In this document: positions 1 through 8,764 of the stretch, one piece after another
Numbering within the stretch: the stretch's first letter is position 1
How the letters are laid out: the number at the start of each line of letters is the position of its first letter
Assembly: GCF_000330505.1 (NCBI RefSeq)
Contig: NW_004440255.1
Location: 16,898-42,674 of the forward strand
Source: Entamoeba invadens IP1
Taxonomy: Eukaryota > Evosea > Mastigamoebida > Endamoebidae
Length of the DNA: 25,777 bases
Direction: 5' to 3'
Translations under genes and position numbers: made by a program
The notes under the pieces: generated by a model
Told to the model about the DNA's origin: nothing
Database searches by the model: none
The model's input: only the letters and a program-made list of their open reading frames with translations

Positions 1-281
1 TATAGGTGTAAAACACATAAGGATTCAACATCATACATTAGTGGTTTTAATAAGTATTTTTCATAAAATTGACATTATTTTTGATTATTGTTCACAACAA
101 TTATGTTAATATTTAATAAAACATTCTACCATTATATATTTTTAAAAAATTGAAAATATGTTTTTGAACTTATTATAAAATAATTTTAAAAAACTAGACA
201 AACATCTTGGCGGTAAAAGTCGACCTACTATAACTACTCCTAACATAATATGGAAGAGATGGTTTTTATAAATTTTTAAAT
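1..281 (+). repeat. Left terminal inverted repeat
   Basis: This is the reverse complement of 7566-7845. By eye the only difference is one base in a T run (five T at about 161-165 here, four A in the right copy). The outer end begins TATAGGTGTAAAACAC. An internal 18-base block at 222-239 also occurs outside the element at 7957-7974. No coding frame is visible in it. Confidence 0.95.
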
Positions 282-311
282 TTGGTTTTTTTATATTTTT
301 TTTCTTATAAA

Positions 312-659
312 ATAAATACAGAAGTTACAACTAATAAAAAACTTATTTCCAAAAACAAGATTATAAAAGGAAATTCTACATGTTATGAATATAAATACGA
401 AATTATAGACAAACATGGTAATCCAAAAATTATTACTTGATTTACTACATGTAATAATTCTATTAAAAGACCATCACAAAGTCACAAATATGTTCATGAT
501 AGAGATTATGAACGAATTTCAAATTATATTGAAAAATATTTCGAAGATAACAAATCCGAATTGATTCATTATTCAAATTTAATTAAAATATAAAAAGATG
601 GTATTAGAAATGAGTTTGAAGTTATTATAACAAAGAATATTTTAATGCAATTGTTATAA
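312..659 (+). pseudogene. Small broken ORF of unknown function
   Basis: One reading frame runs through this interval and codes for about 110 charged, Lys/Asn/Ile-rich residues, interrupted only by TGA at 438-440 and TAA at 591-593, ending at a TAA near 657-659. No ATG is seen at the 5' edge, so the start is approximate. I do not recognise a family. It lies just inside the left terminal repeat and before the polymerase locus. The isolated in-frame stops resemble those of every other gene in the element, which suggests a decayed real gene rather than chance reading. Confidence 0.4.
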
Positions 660-748
660 TTTAACAACACGATTTTATTTTAGTTTATAATTTTAGTAAT
701 TTTTTATCATAAATTTTTTTTCGCTTTTTGTTTTTTCTTCTAATAAAG

Positions 749-1367
749 ATGCCAAGAGTTACAAAACAAGATTTCAAAAACTTACTCAATAAATATTTCT
801 TAATTTATCCAAACAGAGGTATTCCATTTGCTAAAATTGAAACAGTTCAAGATGTTATTAACACAATATTCAACAACGAAAGAAGATTAGAATTTGCAAA
901 AAAATCATTTGGATACATACACAAGAAATGGTAAAACATATTTCAAATCAAACTTTTACAATTATTCAAAATTGATACAAACACTTGATAAAATATATAA
1001 TGATTAAATTCATCATCAACACGAAATAAAAGAAAGATACAACGAACTTTCTAATTAACAAGTTGCCATAAAAACTAAGATCAATGATGTTAAAGAAAAA
1101 CTTAACAAAATTTTAAACAAACATATTGAACTTCAAAATTCAGACTTGTTAAGAAATAATGAATATGAATGTATTGTATTCTCAGAGCCACATGATATAG
1201 AATTATTTACTGAATGTTCAATTAATAACAGAGAAGATTCACATACTGATGAAAGATATCCAACATTTGAAGAACAAGAAGTTGACATCAGCAGTTTCAA
1301 ACGTGATAAATATGATGTTCCAGTGGTTGAAAGGGAAATATACAAAGTTAATAATCTTGATCATTAA
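749..1367 (+). pseudogene. N-terminal part of the giant polymerase ORF
   Basis: The ATG at 749 starts a 62-codon frame to 934. A frameshift near 927 leads into a second frame that runs to 1367, crossed by TAA at 1005-1007 and 1056-1058. The product is lysine/asparagine-rich, with a charged helical stretch followed by an acidic segment, and is not recognised. There is no intergenic space before the next polymerase segment (the frame changes again near 1350), so I infer one continuous ancestral gene whose N-terminal region this is. In protein-primed polymerases the N-terminus may carry a priming or terminal-protein function, but nothing in the sequence proves that here. It could also be a separate small gene. 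Confidence 0.5.
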
Positions 1368-4300
1368 AAAAATACTCAATAATTCACTTCAGTCTGCAAA
1401 TAAGCCATGCAAGATTAATATTGGTTTTCAATTTATAACTGAAGAATTGCATACAAATACTAATGAAAAAACATACGAATATCATATTAAGAACGTTGAA
1501 AATAACAAGTTGTCTATTACAAAAGATAGCATCATCAAAAATGATAATGATATTGTTAATTTGGTTTCAAACATTGAATCTGAAATAATGAGAAAAGCAG
1601 ATATGGCTAAGAACAATCTTATATCTTCAAAACAAGTTTACATCGGTATTACAGATATGATTGTTGTCAAATACAATTTTGGTTCTACTGGTCTTGCTAA
1701 CGAAGAATTCGAAATTTACAATAAATATAATAAAAATATTATGATAGCAAATACAAAATCTGATAATTTGTGTATGTTCAAAGCACTAGTTTATCACAAA
1801 GCACAAACTAACAAAACAATTAAAAAATCAACAGTCATATATACAAGTTTAATTGCATTGGCAAAACATATTACAATCAATTTTACAAATCAGATAACAC
1901 TATTAAGACATCTAATTTATTTAATATAAAACCGAGATTGAACAATTTTGTAAATTCTTCAACTTATCTGTTTATAAATACAGCTTTGATGTTGTATCAT
2001 GTCAACTATGTTTACTTCATAAATATGTTAATGAAGATTATGAAGAAAAAAATGAATATAATTTCTCACATTTTCAAAGACGGAAACGAACATGTTATGT
2101 TTTGTCGTGATATCAATAAATTAACTGAATATGTATTTTGTTCAAAATGTGGAGTTAAGTCTTGCTTAAATACTAAAGAAGGAAGATATAAATTAAAACA
2201 TCATTATGATAAATGTAATAATTTATTTGATATTAAAATGACAACTGAAGATTCTTCTTTACCATATTGTCCACAAATATTCAAAGATAAATTATACACA
2301 TATTGTAAAGCTCATGATTTGAAATATACACCAATGAAATATTATATGATATATGATTTTGAAACAACTGAAACCGATTATAAAGGAAATAAAACAAGTG
2401 ATAGTGACGAGAAACTCATGCCTTCGGATGAAACAATTAACGCAATATTGTCAGAATTTAGTTTAGCTGTTTCTGATATACTAAATGACACAATAAATTC
2501 AAAATATTTCTGTAAATTCAGCATCAACAATGATAAAACAATATCAACAAATGAAAACTTTGTTGAAGATTTTATAAAATACATTATTAAACTTGGATTT
2601 GATATTATGAATGCTAACATCAGTACATTCATGTCTAATATTAATCCAATGTATCATGAGAATAAAGATCTTTTAAAGCTAGTTAATAACTGGGATTCCA
2701 ATGTCGATATATTAGGTAGGAATAGTGAAAAATTCGATACACAATACATTATTCAACACCTTGATAATATTGATTCTAAAAATATTAATATTCTTGGTTC
2801 ATCTTTATCTTGTAAGATGTTGACTATTACATACGATAATGTTAAAATATGTTTCAAAGATGCAATGAATTATACTGGTCCATTTAGTTTGGATGAAGTT
2901 TCTCAAAAATTTGGTAAAGCTGAAACTAGAGTCAAAGGTGTTTTTCCATATAACCAACTTAGAACTGAAAATATTCAAGAACAGTTTTTAAAAACAAATC
3001 CATTTACAAGAGAAGACTTTTACAATGAACTTAAACAAGAAGAATTGTCAGAAAAAGATTATAACAAATATTTGGCAGACGCTAAAAAATATTCAAAGTT
3101 CTATGAGTACACCAAATTTTATAATATTCAAGATACTGTCATCATGTTTCCAATAATTGATAATTAAATTGATTTGTATTCTCAAGATGACTTAGATATG
3201 TTAAACTCTATTTCATTAGCTAGTTTAGCATCTGCTTCAAAATATTTGAAATGTTACGATGAGTTTGATATTAATAAAGAATATAAAGTAAATGTGAAAG
3301 ATGAAGAAAGGTATGAATTAACTGATTATGATTTTAAAAATATGGTATATAGATATCAATTACAAGACAAATTTGCTGGTAGAGACACCACAAACAACAT
3401 TACCAAAAAAGATTTTAAACACTTTGAAGAAATAATTAATATTGGAATGTGTGTATATTGCAAGTGTAAATTCACAAAAAATAACAAACCAACTTTGGAT
3501 AGAATAGACAATAAGCTTGGACACAGTGTTGGAAATGTTCAACTTGCTTGTAATTATTGTAATAAATTTGTTTCAAATAGAGACACTGTCGTTGGCAGAT
3601 ACATGATTCAAATAAGAAATTACGCAACAATTAATAATCTTACTCACAACATAGACGACAAACGAGTTGTGAATCTTGTTAGAAAGGGTGTTACTGGTGG
3701 ATTATTAACAGTTCATTATAGAAGGATTATTAAAGGAGAAAACACAATTACTAAATTGAACTATGATGTTATCAATAATATAATTAATATTTACAATACT
3801 CAAAATATTATTACACACTTTGTTGGTGTTGATTTTAATTCTCTTTATCCTTCATGTTTCTCATCTATTGAAAATGAAAACATACCTTATACAAATCACA
3901 AAATGTACATGCCTGGTTCAGTTAATATGGCATTGTTTGATTTAACAGACAAACAACAAAAATTTGCAAGACACATTATCAACAAGAAAGAAGATTTATT
4001 TATTGCTGAAGTTAAAGTACATATTCCAAATGAGTAATTAAACCATTGTATCAACTTTTTACCAATTATTCGAAATATAGATGTTAGTCTCAGTAAAAAT
4101 ATTATTGGTGAAAAAATGTATGATTATATGAATAAAAACGAATACAAAACTGAAGATATCATTGAAAGAAAACTCACACAAACATATGACACAAAATTTA
4201 ACAAATTTTCAGACAAATGAATGAGTTTCGTTGACCAATACATGGTGTTCATTCCATATTATTTATGGTTTCTCATTGATGAATTTGGATTTGTTATAGA

Positions 4301-5188
4301 AGATATTAAATCATTTGTAACATTTACTAAACATGATTCTTTCTCAAATTTTGTTACTGAAAAGATGAATACTAGTCAAGAAACAATATTAAATAATGAT
4401 AAAGTTAAAAATTTATTCCAAAAGATTCAATTAAACATATCATATGGTCAAGACGGTATGAGAACAGACAATTATAACAAAACCAAAATAGTTGATAAGA
4501 AAGGTGCTTACAAATCAAATAAATCAGTTTTCCACATCGATACTTTATTGATTTCAAACTCAAAATATATTACAACTGAAAACAATAGTTCATATAAGAT
4601 TGCAACACCAGTACAATGCGCATTTTTCACTTTAGATAATGCTAAATATTGGTATTTGAATTTTATTTATATTTTCATGAATAAATGCTTGGATCAATCT
4701 AGATTCCATTTTGTAGAAGGAGATACTGATTCTATGTACTTTGCGGTGTCTGGAGACATTGAAGATGATAACAAACAGTGTTTCAAACATATTATAATTG
4801 ATCATGATTTTTATAATAAACATGTTTACAAATGGTTGCCATATTAATTTTATTGTTCTGATGACAAATTTAAACCAGTATTAAACAGTGATGTGGAAAG
4901 TATTCAACACAAAAAATGTTAAATGCATCAATTGGAAAACAAGGAGATAGTATTATTGCTTTAGCTTCAAAATGTTATACAACATTTAATAATGACAATA
5001 TTGATAAACCTATTTCATTAAAAATTAAAGGAGTTAACAAGAAAACAAATAAACATATATGTCCGTCATCATATCTAGAAGTTATTGAAAAAGAAACAAC
5101 AATTGATGGAACAAACTATCTGCTTCAATATAAGAAAATTTCCAATGTTGATGAAATATTGAGTCTTGAAAAACAATTGAAAAAATGA
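1340..5188 (+). pseudogene. polB: Family B, protein-primed-type DNA polymerase with HNH insert (broken)
   Basis: DNA polymerase B that would copy the element, probably from a protein primer. The exonuclease comes first: Exo I DFE at 2355-2363, Exo II N-S-x-x-F-D at 2721-2738, Exo III Y-x-x-x-D at 3120-3137. Next is an HNH zinc-binding module (about 3447-3590). Polymerase motif A, DFNSLYPS, is at 3831-3854; motif B, K-x-x-x-N-x-x-Y-G, at 4422-4448; motif C, DTDS, at 4722-4733; and an IALASKCYT block near 4960 matches the conserved end of such polymerases. Before the exonuclease lies a region with SDNLCMFKALVYHK, a block I associate with this polymerase group. Breaks seen: frame changes near 1350, 1885, 2075 and 4908; TAA at 3165, 4035 and 4845; TGA at 4218 and 5186. 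The frame reopens immediately after each stop with family-like sequence, so these are lesions in one gene, not gene borders. All catalytic carboxylates visible are intact. Confidence 0.88.
3447..3590 (+). other. HNH endonuclease domain inside the polymerase
   Basis: A CVYC pair, then a LDRIDN-x-x-G-H block and an N-V-x-L-A-C-x-Y-C-N block, form a classic HNH/treble-clef endonuclease signature with four zinc-binding cysteines. The domain sits in frame between Exo III and the GG-containing segment before polymerase motif A. HNH domains nick or cut DNA. Here it could process ends, nick the target or initiate recombination, but its role is inferred. I recall similar HNH inserts in PolB-like proteins of some fungi, so the architecture may not be unique. 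Its reading frame is uninterrupted. Confidence 0.8.
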
Positions 5189-6680
5189 ATAAGAGAATTA
5201 AATAAAAATATCGAAGAAGAAGAAGATAATATTATAAAAACATCATATCAAATTCAATTACAAGAACTCAATGAGAAATTAGAATCAAAATTATATTGGA
5301 AAGATGTCAAATCATCTGTTTATAAATATGTGAGATTAACTCTTCATAAAACTGCTTTGTCTGGTGTTCATTTGAAAATGCAAGTTCATAATGACAATTT
5401 TGAAACGTGTACTCCATTATATATCAAAGACGAAGAATCTGATTTTTATAATATGAATTATGATTCAACATTTTTCAACGAAGATCGTGAAAGAACATTT
5501 GACAATAATTTATCATCTGAATATGAAAAATATATAGAAACAGATGAGAATAATGATAAACATGTTGTATACAAGAAGCATATTACTATTAAATACAAGG
5601 GTGAATTTGTTGATGATTATGAAACACTCAGTGAAGAAGAATATCAAAAATGGTACAAAGAAAATTCACAATTCACTTATAAACCATATATATCAACAGA
5701 ACCAACATATCAGTATCTCAAATTTAACACAGATAAAAAGAATTACGATGATGATGAATGTGGTGACGAAAGAATTGATTGTTATGGTACACTAGATAAT
5801 AGAAAACAAACAGGATCAGTTATTCAAATAAATCATTCAGAAGTTGCTATCATTGATTTTGATATTCATGATAGAATACCAAATCCAAATTATGATGAAA
5901 ATATTCCTTACAGTTTTGGAAATTCTAAATATCTCTATCCAGATAAACAAGAAGTGAGACAACAAATTATAAATAAATATCATCTTAATAAAGGAATTGT
6001 AAAAACAACATCTGGTGGAATCCATTATTACACATATTGTGACCGTATTCCTTGTGAACTCAAAAACAAGTCCAAAGTTGTTGAGATTATTTCAACTGAA
6101 TTATATGATATTGATGTATTTGTTCCAAAAAAAATGTCTGAAAAGAGTGATGGAAAGATTATGAAATATGGTTCAAAAGCTAAGAATCACAGTGGTCAAA
6201 TAGGTGTTTATCAACCTATTGACAAATATCAAAATGATGTTGACATTGATACATTTGAAAAAAATACTGTGTAATCTTGATTACTTCTATGGTGTTTACA
6301 ACATTATGAAATTGGGTGAAACATATGATATACCAATGCCAAAACAGATTATGTACAATGACGAAGAAAGTAATGACGATGATGAAGAAAATGATTACAA
6401 AAAAGATAAACTTCAAGATAGAAGTATATTGTCAAAAATAAAATCTTAAATTCATGCTCACAAAAATAAAGGTATCACTTTATTTAAATTATTCACTTGT
6501 TTCAACAGATTTGTTAAAGAAGATAGAAAATATTGTTACGATGATTGTTTACAACATATGAATCTATCTAGTAAAGCACAAGATTGTTTCGAAAGTACAA
6601 AAGATTCATGCTCTGATAAAAAAATATATTGTACAATTAATCCAAACACAATGTTGAAGAAATATGCCAATATAAAATAA
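5189..6680 (+). pseudogene. C-terminal prim-pol (AEP primase-like) region fused to PolB
   Basis: The polymerase frame continues past TGA 5186-5188 through a coiled, charged linker into a 314-codon open stretch (5330-6274). That stretch has the three motifs of archaeo-eukaryotic primase/prim-pol proteins: a D-F-D pair at 5855-5863 (metal binding), SGGIHYY at 6011-6031 (the s-x-H motif), and a VVEI...DID segment ending at 6113-6115 (third acidic motif). Such enzymes make RNA or DNA primers or act as primase-polymerases. A frameshift in an A7 run near 6261 switches frame. The new frame continues, through a TAA at 6447-6449, into an acidic Asp/Glu-rich stretch and a cysteine-containing tail ending at 6678-6680. 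No helicase motifs (Walker A/B) follow, so this is not a full D5-type primase-helicase. The lack of any spacer suggests a single PolB-primase polypeptide. Confidence 0.68.
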
Positions 6681-6739
6681 ATATTTTAATTTTATTTACA
6701 TTTATTTTATTTACTATATGTACATTTATTTTTTATCAA

Positions 6740-7078
6740 ATGCCTAAACAATAAGCTATACCAGAATTCAAGAATTTATATGAAACAGTTATTAACTTTG
6801 ATAGTAAAGAAGAATTTGAAAAATATTATAATAAATACGAAGATGATATAAAAAAGATTCCTACATTTAGTCTTAACATAAAATTCAAAATACCTTGTTA
6901 TCATATAAATCGTGTTAAAGGTGTAATAACACTGTATAAAAATAAGAATGAAAACATTGATACAAATAATTCTGATAACAATTTCAACATAGAAGATAGA
7001 TTAGATTTAATAATGGGTCATATTAAAAGTTTGGATAATAAATTAAATACTTTATTGAAATTATTTAATAACCAATAA
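6740..7078 (+). pseudogene. Small ORF of unknown function, stop at codon 5
   Basis: The ATG at 6740 opens a 112-codon frame ending in TAA at 7076-7078. Codon 5 is TAA (6752-6754) and everything after it is open. The predicted product is acidic/basic mixed, about 110 residues, with a C-terminal predicted helix of leucine heptads that could form a coiled coil. Not recognised. It lies 59 bases after the primase frame and 29 bases before the KilA-N gene. A single early stop in an otherwise clean frame is most simply a recent nonsense mutation. Confidence 0.55.
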
Positions 7079-7094
7079 TCGAATTTATTTTTTG

Positions 7095-7104
7095 TATATA
7101 AAAG
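7095..7104 (+). promoter_or_regulatory. TATA-like box before the KilA-N gene
   Basis: The sequence GTATATAAAAG lies in the 29-base gap between the preceding stop and the KilA-N ATG. It is unusually close to the ATG for a TATA box, so the transcript would have almost no leader if it is used. Confidence 0.3.
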
Positions 7105-7107
7105 AAC

Positions 7108-7581
7108 ATGACAACAATCATCGACATGATTAACAGTGATATTATTGAATGTAATAACGAAAGTTTTACAAGATCAACATATATGGATATTTCTATTATA
7201 ATTCGCGATAAAGATGGATATGTAAACATTACTAAAATGGTAAAAGAAATCAATAAATTGACTGGAAAAAAGAAATGTTTGAGACATTATTTGAATACAC
7301 AAGATTATAACGAATTATTAGAAGCTGTTAAAGTAAATTTAGGGGTGCACGAAAACGGGCGACCCCATTTGGAAGCTACTTATGTGTTAAGAAATGGTTA
7401 TTTTAATGAAATTCAAGGAACATATGCTAATCCAATTTTAACCAATTCAATTGCTTTTTGATGCGATAAAAGTTATGCTCTTAAAGAAAATGATATTATG
7501 AATACTATAAATGATCTTCATAAAACTAACAAGTTAATAAATCCAGAAACAACGATTGATGATACATTTAAAAATTTATAA
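7108..7581 (+). pseudogene. KilA-N domain protein with one in-frame TGA
   Basis: KilA-N is a DNA-binding domain common in large DNA viruses, phages and some transposons. Here residues about 33-60 give the D-G-Y-V-N-I-T-K motif, followed by a LRHYLNTQDYNELLE helix and a GTYANPILTNSIAF block near residue 107, matching the usual end of the domain (GTYVHP...IA-W). The TGA at 7459-7461 stands exactly where the family has a conserved tryptophan, and the frame stays open after it for 40 codons, with sequence that continues the domain, to TAA at 7579-7581. A TATATAAAAG sequence lies about 10-17 bases before the ATG. A DNA-binding or regulatory role in the element is inferred. The gene's 3' end lies within the right terminal repeat. 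Confidence 0.82.
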
Positions 7582-7845
7582 AAACCATCTCTTCCATATT
7601 ATGTTAGGAGTAGTTATAGTAGGTCGACTTTTACCGCCAAGATGTTTGTCTAGTTTTTTAAAATTATTTTATAATAAGTTCAAAACATATTTTCAATTTT
7701 TTAAAAATATATAATGGTAGAATGTTTTATTAAATATTAACATAATTGTTGTGAACAATAATCAAAAATAATGTCAATTTTATGAAAAATACTTATTAAA
7801 ACCACTAATGTATGATGTTGAATCCTTATGTGTTTTACACCTATA
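7566..7845 (-). repeat. Right terminal inverted repeat
   Basis: Inverted copy of bases 1-281. Its inner edge overlaps the last codons of the KilA-N gene (stop at 7579-7581), showing how tightly the element is packed. The 18-base block shared with the downstream remnant lies at 7608-7625 on the minus strand. Similarity stops at the ATG-like bases next to 7565. Confidence 0.95.
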
Positions 7846-7968
7846 TATGTCAAAAAACCCTAATGAATAGAGTCAAATCCTTTGGGAATATAAATATTGA
7901 AAATGGGCATATAAATGAGGATTAATCCTTGGCAAATAATATTAAAGGTGATAGGTGACCTACTATAA

Positions 7969-8193
7969 CTACTCTGGTATATCGATATCATAATCTGAAT
8001 TTACAGCTTTAATTATTTCATCATGATCAAATATTCTTGTTTCTAGAACGCTAATCAATTTGTTCAAAGCATATTTATCTGTTAAAGGATATGTTTTACA
8101 CCAACATTCATTAGTTTGGTAATTACATATTACATTTTCATTACTTTGTAGAGTGTTAAGATAATCATTCAAATATTCTTTGAATCTTTCCAT
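7969..8193 (-). CDS. Small hypothetical protein, 74 aa
   Basis: The ATG at 8193 opens a clean 74-codon frame ending in TAG at 7969-7971. The product is acidic, with a CNYQTNECWCK segment (three cysteines), and is not recognised. It starts 9 bases after the end of the upstream minus-strand ORF, a virus-like compact spacing. Its stop codon lies inside the 18-base block shared with the neighbouring element's terminal repeats, as if it were the last gene before an element end. Confidence 0.4.
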   Translation of the reverse strand: MERFKEYLNDYLNTLQSNENVICNYQTNECWCKTYPLTDKYALNKLISVLETRIFDHDEIIKAVNSDYDIDIPE

Positions 8194-8202
8194 TCTTTAA
8201 AT

Positions 8203-8317
8203 TTAAATTCTATATCCACATCCAAGATCGACAAATAAGGATTTGTCATCTAAATCATATTTAACATAATCATCAACATCTTTATCATAATCAAGTTTAA
8301 TTATCCCTTCAGTCATT
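8203..8317 (-). CDS. Very small hypothetical ORF, about 37 aa
   Basis: I chose the ATG at 8317. An open frame extends further upstream to about 8409, but that extension is a hydrophobic Ile/Phe-rich translation of a low-complexity ACTATAAATTTA repeat and is probably not coding. The 37-residue product is very acidic, with many Asp-Tyr-Asp runs, and ends in a short FVDLGCGYRI tail. Not recognised. It may be a fragment of a larger lost gene. Confidence 0.3.
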
Positions 8318-8338
8318 GTAAGGAAGATAAAAAACCAT

Positions 8339-8395
8339 ATTACTATAAATTTACTATAAAACTTAATTACTATAAATTTACCATAAATCTGATCT
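8339..8395. repeat. Short TTACTATAAATTTA direct repeats
   Basis: The sequence TTACTATAAATTTACTATAAA recurs in slightly changed form 25-30 bases later (TTACTATAAATTTACCATAAA). It looks like a small tandem expansion next to the second-element remnant and has no coding meaning that I can see. Confidence 0.5.
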
Positions 8396-8420
8396 ATAAT
8401 TAAATTCAAATCTCTGCGTT

Positions 8421-8453
8421 GGGGCTTCGCCCCTTCAGGTTTTTTCCAAAACC
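8421..8453. other. GC-rich double hairpin
   Basis: Two perfect adjacent stem-loops: GGGGC-TTC-GCCCC (8421-8433, 5-bp stem) and GGTTTT-TTCC-AAAACC (8438-8453, 6-bp stem), followed by GTCCCCTCGCG. The surrounding DNA is about 80% A+T, so this island stands out. It could be a structured element end, a transcript 3' structure or a protein-binding site. Function unknown. Confidence 0.6.
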
Positions 8454-8764
8454 GTCCCCTCGCGATTTAATTAAATTATGATAAAATATAGTTTAAAATG
8501 TTGTTCCCCTAATTTAACATAATTTATATACTACTATACATTTTTTTATGTTTTACTATGAAAATTATTCACTGGGTATATATAGCTTTTCAAGCAAACA
8601 TTACCATATATTTCATTATATTAATATCAATAAAGTATTATTATATATTTTATTATATTAATATCAATTAAATATTATTTATATTATTTATATAAATAAA
8701 AAAATTAGTAAATAAGTAAAATTGAATAAATCGAATAAAACTAAGATATGATGATATTGACAGA
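8454..8764. repeat. AT-rich spacer with a 37-bp tandem duplication
   Basis: No gene is visible. Two diverged copies of a 37-base unit lie at about 8606-8678, each containing ATTATATTAATATCAAT. The rest is low-complexity A/T leading directly into myosin coding sequence. Confidence 0.5.

Larger units (their letters stand above)
1..7845. mobile_element. TIR-bounded element encoding protein-primed PolB-primase and KilA-N
   Basis: The first ~281 bases recur as a reverse complement at 7566-7845, so the interval is bounded by long terminal inverted repeats. Between them lie a family B DNA polymerase of the protein-primed/Polinton type, an HNH module, a prim-pol-like domain and a KilA-N protein, all on the plus strand. 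Long inverted repeats with a protein-primed polymerase are typical of Polintons/Mavericks and of linear plasmids, which replicate from terminal-protein-capped ends. No retroviral-type integrase, capsid, packaging ATPase or protease could be found, and at 7.8 kb the element is about half the usual Polinton size. The left end coincides with base 1, so the true left boundary and any target-site duplication cannot be seen. All genes carry stops or frameshifts, so this copy looks inactive, although the near-identical repeats suggest recent insertion or gene conversion. Confidence 0.85.
7846..8410 (-). mobile_element. Probable remnant of a second related element
   Basis: Two small closely spaced minus-strand ORFs end on an 18-base block (7957-7974) identical to a block inside the terminal repeats of the neighbouring element (222-239 and 7608-7625). 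In both cases a gene reads out toward the block. The 110 bases between the block and the first element contain no gene but do hold a 12-base palindrome, AGGATTAATCCT. I infer the end of a different member of the same element group, into or beside which the 1-7845 element inserted. Boundaries are uncertain. Confidence 0.45.

Noticed and set aside
1133..1345. Minus-strand 70-codon frame over the polymerase N-terminal region
   Set aside because: It is the antisense shadow of the plus-strand element gene, with no independent signals.
3360..3542. Minus-strand 60-codon frame over the HNH domain
   Set aside because: Shadow of the HNH coding sequence.
1..7845. Alternative genetic code (TAA/TAG as Gln, TGA as Trp) for the element
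   Set aside because: Most Gln and Trp codons in the element are still CAA and TGG, real stops are TAA, and frameshifts are also present, so decay is the simpler explanation. It is kept only as a minor alternative in the findings.
8200..8460. CRISPR or tRNA array in the repeat-rich AT region
   Set aside because: The repeats are short, irregular and without spacers, and no cloverleaf could be drawn.
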